A stretch of DNA of 64,000 nt from Streptomyces sp. NBC_00344. GTDB lineage: Bacteria > Actinomycetota > Actinomycetes > Streptomycetales > Streptomycetaceae. Shown in pieces: positions 7,849-16,819 of this stretch. The stretch lies in the NCBI RefSeq assembly GCF_036088315.1, contig NZ_CP107996.1, forward strand, positions 2,562,501 to 2,626,500, read 5' to 3'. The notes under the pieces are model-generated. The model saw only the letters and a list, made by a program, of their open reading frames with translations, made no database searches and was not told the DNA's origin. The position numbers were made by a program, and so were the translations under genes. Each line of letters starts with the position of its first letter. The first letter of the stretch is position 1.

Positions 7849-9105
7849 ATGCACTCACATCCCTTGCGCAGACGGGCGTTCAGGCTGCTCTTCACCGGAC
7901 GCACCCTGTCCATGGCGGGTGACGCGGTCATCCCCGTCGCCCTCGCGCTCGCCATCCAGCAGGCCACCGATTCGGCCGCCGCCCTTGCCGTGGTGCTTGC
8001 CTGCGCGATGATCCCCAAGCTGCTTCTGCTGCCGATGGGCGGCGTGGTCGGCGACCGCTTCAACGCCCGCACGGTCGCTCTCACCACTGATCTCGTACGC
8101 TGCGCCACCCAGCTCTTCGTCGGTGCCGAACTGCTGAGCGGTCAGCCGCATCTCGCCCATCTGGCCGTCGCCGAGGCCATCGGCGGGGCGGCAGGCGCCT
8201 TCGCCATCCCCACGTCGTCGCCGCTGGTCGTCGGCACCGTCGACGGTGGCGACCTGCTCCGGGCCAACTCCCTGATGGGTGTGGCCGGCAGCGCCACCCG
8301 GCTCGGCGGGCCCGCGCTCGGCGGGCTTCTCGTCGCCACCGCCGGCCCAGGCTGGGCTTTCGTCCTGGACGGCGCCACCTTCGCCGCGAGTGCCGCACTG
8401 CTCGCCGTGATCACGGTCGCCCGGGTTCCGGTCCCCCGGAGTTCGGTCCTGTCCGACCTCAAGGAGGGGTGGGCGGAGGTCCGTTCCCGCGACTGGTACT
8501 GGACCAGCCTCATCGGTCACTCCACCTGGAACGGCGCGGCGGCGGTGCTGATGACCCTCGGCCCGGGGATCGCCGTCCATGAACTCGGCGGGAAGTGGGT
8601 GTGGGTCTGGACCCTGCAGTCCGGCACGGTCGGGCTCCTTCTGGGCTCCCTGCTGGCGAGCAGGGCCCGGCCCCGGCGGCCGGTGCTGGTGGCGAACATG
8701 GGCCTCGCGCTGTACGCGGTGCCGCTCGGCCTGATGGCCCTGCACGCACATGTCGCGCTGATCATCGCGGCGTACGGGCTCGCACTGGCCGGGCTCGGCT
8801 TCCTGAGCCCTGTCTGGGAGACCGCGGTGCAGTCGGCGGTACCGGCGCATGCACTGGCCCGGGTGGACTCCTACGACTGGCTGCTCTCCCTGGCGGCGAT
8901 GCCGATCGGATACGCCGTGGCCCCGATGGCCGCCTCCGCCTGGGGCCCCGGGACGCCGCTCGCCTTCGCCGCCGGGGCCGTCGCCCTGACCTGCCTGGGA
9001 ACCGCCGCCGTCCCGGGCGTACGGCGGTTCACCGGCAGCACGGGAAGGACCGGCCCGCCCACCCGGGCCGAGGCCTCCGCCCCCAGGGCGGCTCCGGCGC
9101 CCTGA
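7849..9105 (+). CDS. MFS transporter (drug-exporter type)
   Basis: A proton-driven membrane exporter of the major facilitator superfamily. The 418-aa protein has about 12 hydrophobic helices. FTGRTLSMAGDAVIPVALAL is a typical start of the MFS_3/enterobactin-exporter-like group, and GGVVGDRFNART is the conserved loop between helices 2 and 3. The Ala/Pro-rich C-terminus is cytoplasmic. ATG 7849 has no ribosome site but lies at the expected transcription start. Control by the divergent MarR protein suggests export of a toxic small molecule. The substrate cannot be told from sequence. Confidence 0.88.
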   Translation: MHSHPLRRRAFRLLFTGRTLSMAGDAVIPVALALAIQQATDSAAALAVVLACAMIPKLLLLPMGGVVGDRFNARTVALTTDLVRCATQLFVGAELLSGQPHLAHLAVAEAIGGAAGAFAIPTSSPLVVGTVDGGDLLRANSLMGVAGSATRLGGPALGGLLVATAGPGWAFVLDGATFAASAALLAVITVARVPVPRSSVLSDLKEGWAEVRSRDWYWTSLIGHSTWNGAAAVLMTLGPGIAVHELGGKWVWVWTLQSGTVGLLLGSLLASRARPRRPVLVANMGLALYAVPLGLMALHAHVALIIAAYGLALAGLGFLSPVWETAVQSAVPAHALARVDSYDWLLSLAAMPIGYAVAPMAASAWGPGTPLAFAAGAVALTCLGTAAVPGVRRFTGSTGRTGPPTRAEASAPRAAPAP

Positions 9106-9243
9106 TACCGCCGGGCGGCGTGCACCGCGCCGGCCCCGGGATCCGAGCGCCCGCGCCGCACATGCGGTCATGCCTGACTGACAGGACCTCAGAAGGAAGC
9201 CACACCACAGCGATGCGGGCTGCCCACCACTCCGGCAGCCCGC

Positions 9244-9257
9244 TTGAACATGTTCAA
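9244..9257. promoter_or_regulatory. TetR-type operator, site 1
   Basis: TTGAACATGTTCAA is a perfect 14-bp palindrome 56 bp before the start of the three-gene unit that ends with a TetR gene. Its centre lies 44 bp (about four helical turns) from the second site. Confidence 0.65.
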
Positions 9258-9287
9258 AAGAAGGTCTACAGTCCACAGCAAGAGCTT

Positions 9288-9301
9288 TTGAACACGTTCA
9301 A
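9288..9301. promoter_or_regulatory. TetR-type operator, site 2
   Basis: TTGAACACGTTCAA has the same 6-bp arms as site 1 (TTGAAC-N2-GTTCAA). It lies only 11 bp before ATG 9313, overlapping the leader and ending at the AGGGAG ribosome site. A protein bound here would block transcription or translation. Confidence 0.65.
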
Positions 9302-9312
9302 GGGAGTGGGGC

Positions 9313-9720
9313 ATGGATCTCACAGTTGTCGCGTACATCGTCTATCTGGCCATCAGCGTGTCGCTGACGGTCTGGGTGGCCCGGACACTCAGCAACAACG
9401 GCCGGGTCTTCCTGGCGGACGTACTGCACGGGAACGAGAAGCTCGCCGACGCCGTCAACCACCTGCTGGTGGTGGGCTTCTACCTGGTCAACCTGGGATT
9501 CGTCGCGCTGTATCTCCAGGACGACACCACCATCACCGACGCCCGGGGCATCTTCGAGGCACTGTCGAAGAAGCTCGGGGTGGTGCTGCTCGTCCTCGGC
9601 GTGATGCACCTCGGCAACGTCTACGCACTCAACAAGTTCCGCCGGCGCGGAATCATGGAACGCGAGCAGACGCCGCCGGTGCCGCCGCAGGGCTGGGCCG
9701 CCCCGACCCCGGGAGTCTGA
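9313..9720 (+). CDS. Small integral membrane protein, function unknown
   Basis: 135 aa with three hydrophobic helices: residues 4-22 (VVAYIVYLAISVSLTVWVA), 47-66 (HLLVVGFYLVNLGFVALYL) and 87-106. The C-terminal tail is charged and Pro-rich (KFRRRGIMEREQTPPVPPQGW). A perfect AAGGGAG site precedes ATG 9313. It is the first gene of a unit with a DCC-family protein and a TetR regulator. I know the family only as conserved in streptomycetes. The context points to a redox or envelope-stress role, which is inference. Confidence 0.8.
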   Translation: MDLTVVAYIVYLAISVSLTVWVARTLSNNGRVFLADVLHGNEKLADAVNHLLVVGFYLVNLGFVALYLQDDTTITDARGIFEALSKKLGVVLLVLGVMHLGNVYALNKFRRRGIMEREQTPPVPPQGWAAPTPGV

Positions 9721-9726
9721 GCGGCC

Positions 9727-10119
9727 ATGAGCGGGATTCCGGTGCGGGGGCTGACCGTGCTCTACGACGCGCAGTGTCCGCTCTGCGTCCATCTGCGGCA
9801 CTGGCTTCTGCGGCAGCGCCAACTCGTCCGACTGGAACTGATTCCCGCCGCTTCCGCCGAGGCGATGCGGCGGTTCCCCGGCCTCGACCACCGGGGCACC
9901 CTGGAGGAGATGACCGTCATCGGCGACCGGGGCCAGATCTACCGTGGCCCGGCTGCCTGGATCGTGTGCCTCTGGGCGCTTGCGGAGCACCGGGCCAAGG
10001 CCCACTGGCTCGCCACCCCGGCCGGGGCGCCCTTCATCCGGGTCGCGATGCTCTCGGCGGCGAAGTACCGGGACGTCACCGCACCGCCCTGCGGTGATCG
10101 GTGCGAGATCCCCGGTTAG
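9727..10119 (+). CDS. DCC-family (DUF393) thiol-disulfide oxidoreductase-like protein
   Basis: A 130-aa protein with the family signature near its N-terminus: LTVLYDAQCPLCVHLRHWL (Asp-x-x-Cys-x-x-Cys). The thioredoxin-like fold suggests thiol-disulfide chemistry. The later IYRGPAAWIVCLWAL segment is also typical of the family. It follows the membrane-protein gene by 6 bp and lies 11 bp before the TetR start, so the three are co-transcribed. The partner and the redox substrate are unknown. Confidence 0.85.
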   Translation: MSGIPVRGLTVLYDAQCPLCVHLRHWLLRQRQLVRLELIPAASAEAMRRFPGLDHRGTLEEMTVIGDRGQIYRGPAAWIVCLWALAEHRAKAHWLATPAGAPFIRVAMLSAAKYRDVTAPPCGDRCEIPG

Positions 10120-10130
10120 GCTCGTTCACC

Positions 10131-10826
10131 GTGACAGCAGCCAAGAGCGAGCAGACCCGGACGCTCATCCTCGAAACCGCGCTCCGGCTGTTCCAGGAGC
10201 GCGGTTACGACAAGACGACCATGCGGGCCATCGCCCAGGAGGCAGGCGTCTCCGTCGGGAACGCGTACTACTACTTCGCCGGCAAGGAACATTTGGTCCA
10301 GGGCTTCTACGACCGGATCGGCGCCGAACACCAGGCGGCGGTACGCGAGGTGCTCGACAACGAGACGGATCTCGAGACCCGGCTCACCGGGGTCCTGACG
10401 GCCTGGCTGGAGATCGCCGCTCCGTACCACGAGTTCGCGGCGCAGTTCTTCAAGAACGCCGCGGATCCCGAGAGCCCGCTCAGCCCCTTCTCCGCCGAGT
10501 CACAGCCCGCCCGTGAGGCGGCCATCTCCATCCACCGGGAAGTGCTCGCGGGCGCCAAGGCGAAAGTCCCCGCTGACCTGGAGGACGTACTCCCCGAGTT
10601 GATGTGGCTGTCCCAGATGGGCCTGGTCCTCTACTGGGTCTTCGACCGCTCCCCCGGGCGCGAGCGGACACGGCGGCTCGCGGGACGAGGAGCACGGCTC
10701 ACCACCCGCGGTATCGCGCTGGCACGGTTCCGGGTGCTGCGGCCGCTGGTGCACGAGGTGCACGAGCTCTTCACCGACTTCCTGCCGGGGATGGCGGAGA
10801 CGGCAGCGGCCCGCAAACGGTCCTGA
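10131..10826 (+). CDS. TetR-family transcriptional regulator
   Basis: A 231-aa regulator with an N-terminal helix-turn-helix at about residues 8-55: TRTLILETALRLFQERGYDK, TTMRAIAQEAGVSVGNAYYY, FAGKEHLVQGFYD. The rest is an all-helical ligand domain. GTG 10131 is preferred because AGG lies 10 bases upstream; GTG 10101 is a longer alternative that overlaps the previous gene. Two copies of TTGAAC-N2-GTTCAA in front of the unit are its likely binding sites, giving autoregulation. The ligand domain contains a basic insertion (RSPGRERTRRLAGRGARL). Confidence 0.9.
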   Translation: MTAAKSEQTRTLILETALRLFQERGYDKTTMRAIAQEAGVSVGNAYYYFAGKEHLVQGFYDRIGAEHQAAVREVLDNETDLETRLTGVLTAWLEIAAPYHEFAAQFFKNAADPESPLSPFSAESQPAREAAISIHREVLAGAKAKVPADLEDVLPELMWLSQMGLVLYWVFDRSPGRERTRRLAGRGARLTTRGIALARFRVLRPLVHEVHELFTDFLPGMAETAAARKRS

Positions 10827-10848
10827 GCCGGCGGGCCCCCGGCCGGCC

Positions 10849-10868
10849 GTCCGCCCCCCGGGGCGGAC
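10849..10868. terminator. Bidirectional terminator between TetR and peptide-binding protein genes
   Basis: GTCCGCCCC/GGGGCGGAC stem with a 2-base loop. It is flanked by further GGCCGG complementarity, in the 67-bp gap of two convergent genes. Confidence 0.65.
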
Positions 10869-10893
10869 AGGGGCCGGCGCGTGGGCCGAGCCG

Positions 10894-12450
10894 CTACAGC
10901 CAGCCCAGATCCCAGATGCGCCACACACCCGTGCCGTCCGACAGGTACTGGGCACCCGAGATGTCGTTGCTGGACAGCACGTAGTCCTTGCGCTGCCAGA
11001 GCGGAATCACCGGCACGTCCCTGGCGACGTCGTCCTGCATCGCCTTGAAGTCGTCGGCGGTGCGGGCACGGTCGGTGTACTGCTGGGTCTGGCTGATCAG
11101 CTTGTCGATCGGCTTGCTGCTGTAGCCGTTGTAGAGGCTGTTGCCGGTGCCGACGAGTGTCTGGGTGTAGTTGTCCGCGTCCGGGTAGTCGGCGATCCAC
11201 CCGACGGTGTACGCGTCGAACTTGCCGGCCTTGTACCCGTCCTGGAACTTCTCCCAGTCGGTCATACCGATGAGCTTGACCTTGAAGAGCCCGCCCTTCT
11301 CCAACTGCTGCCTCAGCAGGGCGGCTTCGGCGTCGGTGACACTCGTCCTTGAGTACGCCAGGCTGAAGCTCACCGGAGTCCGCACCCCTGCGCTCTGCAG
11401 CAACTGGCCGGCCTCGGAGACGTCGGTCTTCGGATAGGCGTCGAAGAAGGCGGTGCTGTGGCCGGTGAAGCCCTGCGGGATCAGCGAGTACAGCGGCTCC
11501 ACGGTGCCGCTGTAGACCTTCTCGGCCAACTGCGCACGGTCGACGAGGGCCGCCGCGGCCCGCCGCACCTTGGTGTCCGACATCGCGGACCCCTTGCGCA
11601 CGTTGAAGACCAGGTTGCGGATCTCGCTGCCGGTGGCCTCGGTGATGTGTGCGTTCGGGTCGCTGGGTGACAGCCGGGCCAGCACCGCCGGCGGCATGTC
11701 CCGGTGCGCGACATCGACCTTCTTGCTCTTCCACGCGGCGTCGAGCTGGTCCGGCTGCTTGAAGTAGTGGATCTCGATCGGTACGCCGGTCTTCTTGATG
11801 GCGCCCCGGTATTCCGGGTTGGGCTCCAGCAGCGCGCTCACACCGTCCTTGTAGGACTTGAGCACGTATGGCCCGGAACCGACCACCGAGTCGCCGGCGC
11901 GCTCCTTGCCCTCCGGGTACTCGGAGTGGTCGACGATTGCACCACCGCCGGTGGCGATCTTCGAAGCGAAGGTCGCGTCCCGGGTCTTCAGATGGAAGGT
12001 GACCTTGTCACCCGATGCGTCGACGTTCTTGAGCGTGGGAAAGAGCGGCGCGGGGCCGTTTCCGTCCTTCATGTGCAGCACGCGGTTGAACGAGAACGCG
12101 ACATCCACCGCGGTGACCGGGTGACCGTTGGAAAAGGTCAGGTCGTCACGCATGGTGCAGGTGAACGTTCGCAGCGCGTCGTCCGTGAATTCGCAGTTCT
12201 GGGCAGCATCGGGAACGGGCTGCGCCGAACCGATGTCGAAAGTCATCAATGACTGGTAAAGGCTGCTGTAGAGAGCCCAGGAGCCCGCGTCGTACGCCTC
12301 TGCCGGATCCAGCGAGGAGACGACATCGGTGGTCCCGATGATGATCGGCGCCTTCTTCCCGCCGTCGTCGGGCAACAACTGCCAGGCGCCGATGCCGGCA
12401 CACGCCAGAACGACGCAAATTGCCAGAATCCGCATGCGGATCGAACGCAT
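10894..12450 (-). CDS. Solute-binding protein family 5 (peptide ABC transporter), lipoprotein
   Basis: Family 5 proteins capture oligopeptides or similar solutes outside the cell for an ABC importer. The 518-aa protein starts at ATG 12450 (GAGGGG upstream). It has a signal peptide with a lipobox-like VLAC followed by AGIGAWQL. The fold is recognisable: IIIGTTDVVSSLDPAEAYD, DAAQNCEFTDDALRTFTCTM, the DDLTFSNGHPVTAVDVAFSF signature, and the domain-2 segment KVRRAAAALVDRAQLAEKVY. No permease or ATPase genes adjoin it, so it is an orphan receptor sharing a transporter encoded elsewhere, or a signalling protein. Confidence 0.92.
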   Translation of the reverse strand: MRSIRMRILAICVVLACAGIGAWQLLPDDGGKKAPIIIGTTDVVSSLDPAEAYDAGSWALYSSLYQSLMTFDIGSAQPVPDAAQNCEFTDDALRTFTCTMRDDLTFSNGHPVTAVDVAFSFNRVLHMKDGNGPAPLFPTLKNVDASGDKVTFHLKTRDATFASKIATGGGAIVDHSEYPEGKERAGDSVVGSGPYVLKSYKDGVSALLEPNPEYRGAIKKTGVPIEIHYFKQPDQLDAAWKSKKVDVAHRDMPPAVLARLSPSDPNAHITEATGSEIRNLVFNVRKGSAMSDTKVRRAAAALVDRAQLAEKVYSGTVEPLYSLIPQGFTGHSTAFFDAYPKTDVSEAGQLLQSAGVRTPVSFSLAYSRTSVTDAEAALLRQQLEKGGLFKVKLIGMTDWEKFQDGYKAGKFDAYTVGWIADYPDADNYTQTLVGTGNSLYNGYSSKPIDKLISQTQQYTDRARTADDFKAMQDDVARDVPVIPLWQRKDYVLSSNDISGAQYLSDGTGVWRIWDLGWL

Positions 12451-12565
12451 TGTGCTGTACCCCTCGCCCACCCTGTGAACGCGCGGATCGTCGCGCGCCA
12501 AACCAAAGTCGGCGCTAACCCAACCACACGAAATTCACAAGTGGAAGAGAAAATCTCCACGAGAA

Positions 12566-12579
12566 GCCAACCGGTTGGC
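12566..12579. promoter_or_regulatory. Palindrome GCCAACCGGTTGGC upstream of the peptide-binding protein gene
   Basis: A perfect 14-bp palindrome in the 193-bp gap, about 116-130 bp before the start of the family 5 binding protein and about 65 bp after the metallophosphoesterase stop. It has the size and symmetry of a repressor or activator site. No adjacent regulator is evident. Confidence 0.4.
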
Positions 12580-12643
12580 CACTACAGCGGATGTTGTACG
12601 GGGTCGGTGTCTGCGGGCGGGCCCTCCGTCCGCGTCTGTTCCG

Positions 12644-13936
<1,293 letters not shown>

Positions 13937-13940
13937 CCGA

Positions 13941-14189
13941 TTACGCGCCGCGCCGAGGCGAAAGGGCACGCACTCCGCGGAACCCGATCACGCCGACCGC
14001 CGTCCCCAGAAGAAAGGACGTGATGGCGAGCAGCAGATGCACCCAGAAATAGGCAGTCGGGTGACCCGCGTCGTCGAAGGCGAGCCCGCTGCCGTCCTTC
14101 CAGAGGTTTTTGGCGAAAGTGATCCAGATGAACCAGCTCCACACCCCGAACGCGAGCAGGAACCAGGAGACGGGTCGGCTGAGCTTCAT
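13941..14189 (-). CDS. Small two-helix membrane protein (SCO4848-type)
   Basis: An 82-aa protein with two hydrophobic helices: RPVSWFLLAFGVWSWFIWIT (5-24) and AYFWVHLLLAITSFLLGTAV (46-65). A basic tail follows. A Trp/Phe-rich first helix followed by FAKNLWKD is the hallmark of a small conserved streptomycete family. The name SCO4848-type is from memory. It is first in a two-gene unit with the metallophosphoesterase and is divergent from the D,D-carboxypeptidase gene 121 bp away. No function is known. Confidence 0.8.
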   Translation of the reverse strand: MKLSRPVSWFLLAFGVWSWFIWITFAKNLWKDGSGLAFDDAGHPTAYFWVHLLLAITSFLLGTAVGVIGFRGVRALSPRRGA

Positions 14190-14310
14190 AGGGTCAGTAT
14201 CGACGGCCCGCTCCGGGAGGGTCCGCCCGGGTGGGCTGGTGGAGGGCACCGTGCGGCGGGTCACAACCGCGGTGTCCGGCCGGCTCGCGGTGCCCTGTAC
14301 GTTCCTCACC

Positions 14311-15537
14311 GTGTCTGCCGTAAAAAAGGCCGCCCTGACGGTCCTCGCCGCCGCGTTTCTGCCTGCTCTGTGTGCCGTGCCCGCGTCGGCCGCCACCGGG
14401 GACGATCCGAAGCCGCCCGCATCGATGTCGAAAGTCGGCGGATCCCGGCTCGGGCTGACGGGGACCCAGGTGGCGCTCGGTCCCACCGCCCCGGTGCTGC
14501 CGAAGCAGTTGAGCGGCCGGTCCTGGATCGTCGCGGACGCCGAGTCGGGCGATGTGCTCGCCGCGCACAACGCGCACTGGAAGCTGCCTCCGGCGTCCAC
14601 CCTCAAGATGCTCTTCGCCGACACGGTCCTGCCGCGCTTCCCGAAGACCGAGACCCACAAGGTGGCGCCGGCCGACCTGGCGGGCATGGGCGAAGGCAGC
14701 AGCCTGGTCGGCGTCAAGGAGAATCTGACCTACACGGTGCGGGACCTCTGGCTCGGCGTCTTCCTGCGCTCGGGCAACGACGCGGTGCACGTGCTGGCGG
14801 CGATGAACGGCGGGGTGGCCAAGACCGTCAGCGACATGCAGCGGCACGCCGGCGAACTCCAGGCACGGGACACCCATGTGGTCTCACCGGACGGCTACGA
14901 CGAACCCGGCCAGGTCTCCAGCGCGTACGACCTGACGCTCTTCGCCCGCAGCGGGCTGCAGAAGAAGGACTTCCGGGAGTACTGCGCCACCTCCAGCGCC
15001 CAGTTCCCCGGCCTGCAGAAGAAGGGCAAGAAGCGCGAGACCTTCGGGATCCAGAACACCAACCGCCTGCTCACCGGCGCCGACGGTGTCGGCCAGTACA
15101 AGGGCATCGCGGGGGTCAAGAACGGCAACACCACCAATGCCGGGGCGACCTACACGGCTGTCGCCGAACGCGGCAGCCATGTGCTGCTGGTGACCGTCAT
15201 GAACCCCGGCTCGACCGAGAGCCACGCCGTCTACAAGGAGGCGGCGCGTCTGCTCGACTGGGGCTTCGCAGCCGAGGGCAAGGTCACACCCGTCGGTGCG
15301 CTGGCCGCCCCGAAGTCGGCCACGCCGGTGAAGCAGCCGTCGAAGGGCCCGGCGGGCTCCGGCCGGAAGGGACCCGCGCAGGCCTCGGCGGTGACCAGGA
15401 CGGACGGTGGCACCAGCGGAATGGGGACCGCCTTCGGTATCGCCGCCGGAGCGCTCGCCGTGCTGGCCGCAGGGGTGTATCTGATCAATCGTCGGTGGCC
15501 GCTGCCGGATCTGGTACGACGTTTTCCACGTCACTGA
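14311..15537 (+). CDS. D-alanyl-D-alanine carboxypeptidase (S11 family, DacA/DacC-like)
   Basis: Low-molecular-weight penicillin-binding proteins of this family trim the terminal D-Ala from peptidoglycan stem peptides. GTG 14311 opens a signal peptide (ALTVLAAAFLPALCAVPASA). The catalytic SxxK is in PPASTLKML and SxN in RSGNDAVH. The third motif, usually KTG, reads KNG (GVKNGNTTNAG). One C-terminal helix (about 376-393, AGALAVLAAGVYLINRRW) anchors it to the membrane. The 3-prime end overlaps the convergent BrkB-type gene by 53 bp. GTG start is moderately sure: no ribosome site is visible. Confidence 0.88.
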   Translation: MSAVKKAALTVLAAAFLPALCAVPASAATGDDPKPPASMSKVGGSRLGLTGTQVALGPTAPVLPKQLSGRSWIVADAESGDVLAAHNAHWKLPPASTLKMLFADTVLPRFPKTETHKVAPADLAGMGEGSSLVGVKENLTYTVRDLWLGVFLRSGNDAVHVLAAMNGGVAKTVSDMQRHAGELQARDTHVVSPDGYDEPGQVSSAYDLTLFARSGLQKKDFREYCATSSAQFPGLQKKGKKRETFGIQNTNRLLTGADGVGQYKGIAGVKNGNTTNAGATYTAVAERGSHVLLVTVMNPGSTESHAVYKEAARLLDWGFAAEGKVTPVGALAAPKSATPVKQPSKGPAGSGRKGPAQASAVTRTDGGTSGMGTAFGIAAGALAVLAAGVYLINRRWPLPDLVRRFPRH

Positions 15538-16399
15538 TCTCCTCGCCCTTCGCGCTCCCCGTCGCCGTCCAGGCCGCGCAGTACAGCAGCAGTTTCACCG
15601 TGAAACTGATCCACAGCAGCAGGGCGATGGGGACGCCGAAGGCGCCGTACATACTCTTCGAAGCGACGCCTCGCATATAGCCGCTGAGCAGCAGTTTCAG
15701 CAGCTCGAATCCGAAGGCGCCGATCAGTCCCGCGGTGATCAGCCTGCGGCGGGGCGGCTCCACGCCCGGGAGCAGGGTCAGTACGTACATCAGGACCAGG
15801 AAGTCGGCGAGCACGGCCAGGGCGAAGGCCACAGCCTGGAGCAGTGCTCCGCCCCAGCCGCTGTCCTGGAGCCCGATCCGGTCGGCCGTCCAGCCGACCG
15901 CGCTGGAGCCGACGGCGGAGGCGCCGAACGAGGCGAGCACCGCGCCGCCCATTCCGAGCAGGATGCCGCCGTCCTTGAGCTTGCGCAGGACCGGGTTGCC
16001 CTCGTCTGCGTTGTCGAGCTCCCAGACGGCGCGCATGCAGTCCCGCATCGAACCGACCCAGCCGATCCCGGTGAAGAGCAGCAGCGCTCCGGCGACCAGC
16101 CCCACCGTGCCCGCGTTGGCGACCAGGGAGTTGAGGTCCAGCTGGTCGGAGATCCCGGGGACCTGGTCGGCGAGCTTGTGCTGGAGGGTGTGGACCTGGT
16201 CGGTGCTCAGCAGCGCGGCACCGATCGCGGCGGCGACGGTGATCAGCGGGAAGAGCGCCAGAAAACTGACAAAGGTGATCGCGGCGGCGAGCCGTGTCCA
16301 GTGCACGCGATCGAGGGTCTCGTACGAACGCCAGGCGTGCGTGCCCATCAGGCGGGCCACCCAGGGGCCGACAACGGGGAGCTTCTTCAGCCAGTCCAT
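15485..16399 (-). CDS. YihY/BrkB-family inner membrane protein
   Basis: A 304-aa integral membrane protein of the YihY/virulence-factor BrkB family, once annotated as ribonuclease BN. There are about six hydrophobic helices: ITFVSFLALFPLITVAAAIG, GLVAGALLLFTGIGWVGSM, DGGILLGMGGAVLASFGASA and three more, ending ALLLWISFTVKLLLYCAAW. Family members are proposed transporters or lipid-scrambling proteins; the true substrate is unknown. Its start overlaps the end of the GtrA gene by 13 bp, suggesting coupled translation from the envelope-sugar cluster upstream. Confidence 0.88.
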   Translation of the reverse strand: MDWLKKLPVVGPWVARLMGTHAWRSYETLDRVHWTRLAAAITFVSFLALFPLITVAAAIGAALLSTDQVHTLQHKLADQVPGISDQLDLNSLVANAGTVGLVAGALLLFTGIGWVGSMRDCMRAVWELDNADEGNPVLRKLKDGGILLGMGGAVLASFGASAVGSSAVGWTADRIGLQDSGWGGALLQAVAFALAVLADFLVLMYVLTLLPGVEPPRRRLITAGLIGAFGFELLKLLLSGYMRGVASKSMYGAFGVPIALLLWISFTVKLLLYCAAWTATGSAKGEEISDVENVVPDPAAATDD

Positions 16400-16809
16400 G
16401 GCACTCGTTTACCCTGACCACCGAAAACCAGCGTCCTCGTCCCCCAGAAGCGCAGACACGTGGCCAGCGCCATCCCGACGACCGCGCCCGAGACGGTGTC
16501 GGCGCGCGCGGACGTCAGCCCGAGTGCGTAGTGCGAGACCGCCAGACAGAGCAGCTGGACCAGGGCGCCCGCGATGTTCACCCCGAAGAACACGGCGTAC
16601 TCGCGCCATCCGGCCCGCCTGCCGCGGTAGGTACCGAAGGCATTGCCCAGATAGGCGACCGTGCAGCCCGCCAGGAAGGACACCGCCTTGGCGGTGATCG
16701 GATCCCAGCCGGCCCTCCCCCGCAGCGCCACGAACAGACCGAGGTCGGCGGCGTAGGCAAGGGCTCCGGCCAGCGCGAAGCCGGTGATCTCACGGCGGCT
16801 CACACTCAC
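16387..16809 (-). CDS. GtrA-family membrane protein (Rv3789-like)
   Basis: GtrA proteins are small four-helix membrane proteins linked to polyprenyl-phosphate sugars, either as flippases or as partners recruiting glycosyltransferases. This 140-aa protein has four helices (about 9-29, 40-57, 68-90, 103-118), with REITGFALAGALAYAADLGL as the family start. It sits 10 bp after the UbiA-type gene and before brkB. In Mycobacterium tuberculosis a GtrA protein (Rv3789) lies next to dprE1/dprE2. The same association here suggests a role with polyprenyl-phospho-pentose. Which of the two models applies is open. Confidence 0.87.
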   Translation of the reverse strand: MSVSRREITGFALAGALAYAADLGLFVALRGRAGWDPITAKAVSFLAGCTVAYLGNAFGTYRGRRAGWREYAVFFGVNIAGALVQLLCLAVSHYALGLTSARADTVSGAVVGMALATCLRFWGTRTLVFGGQGKRVPWTG

Positions 16810-16819
16810 CGATACGCGC

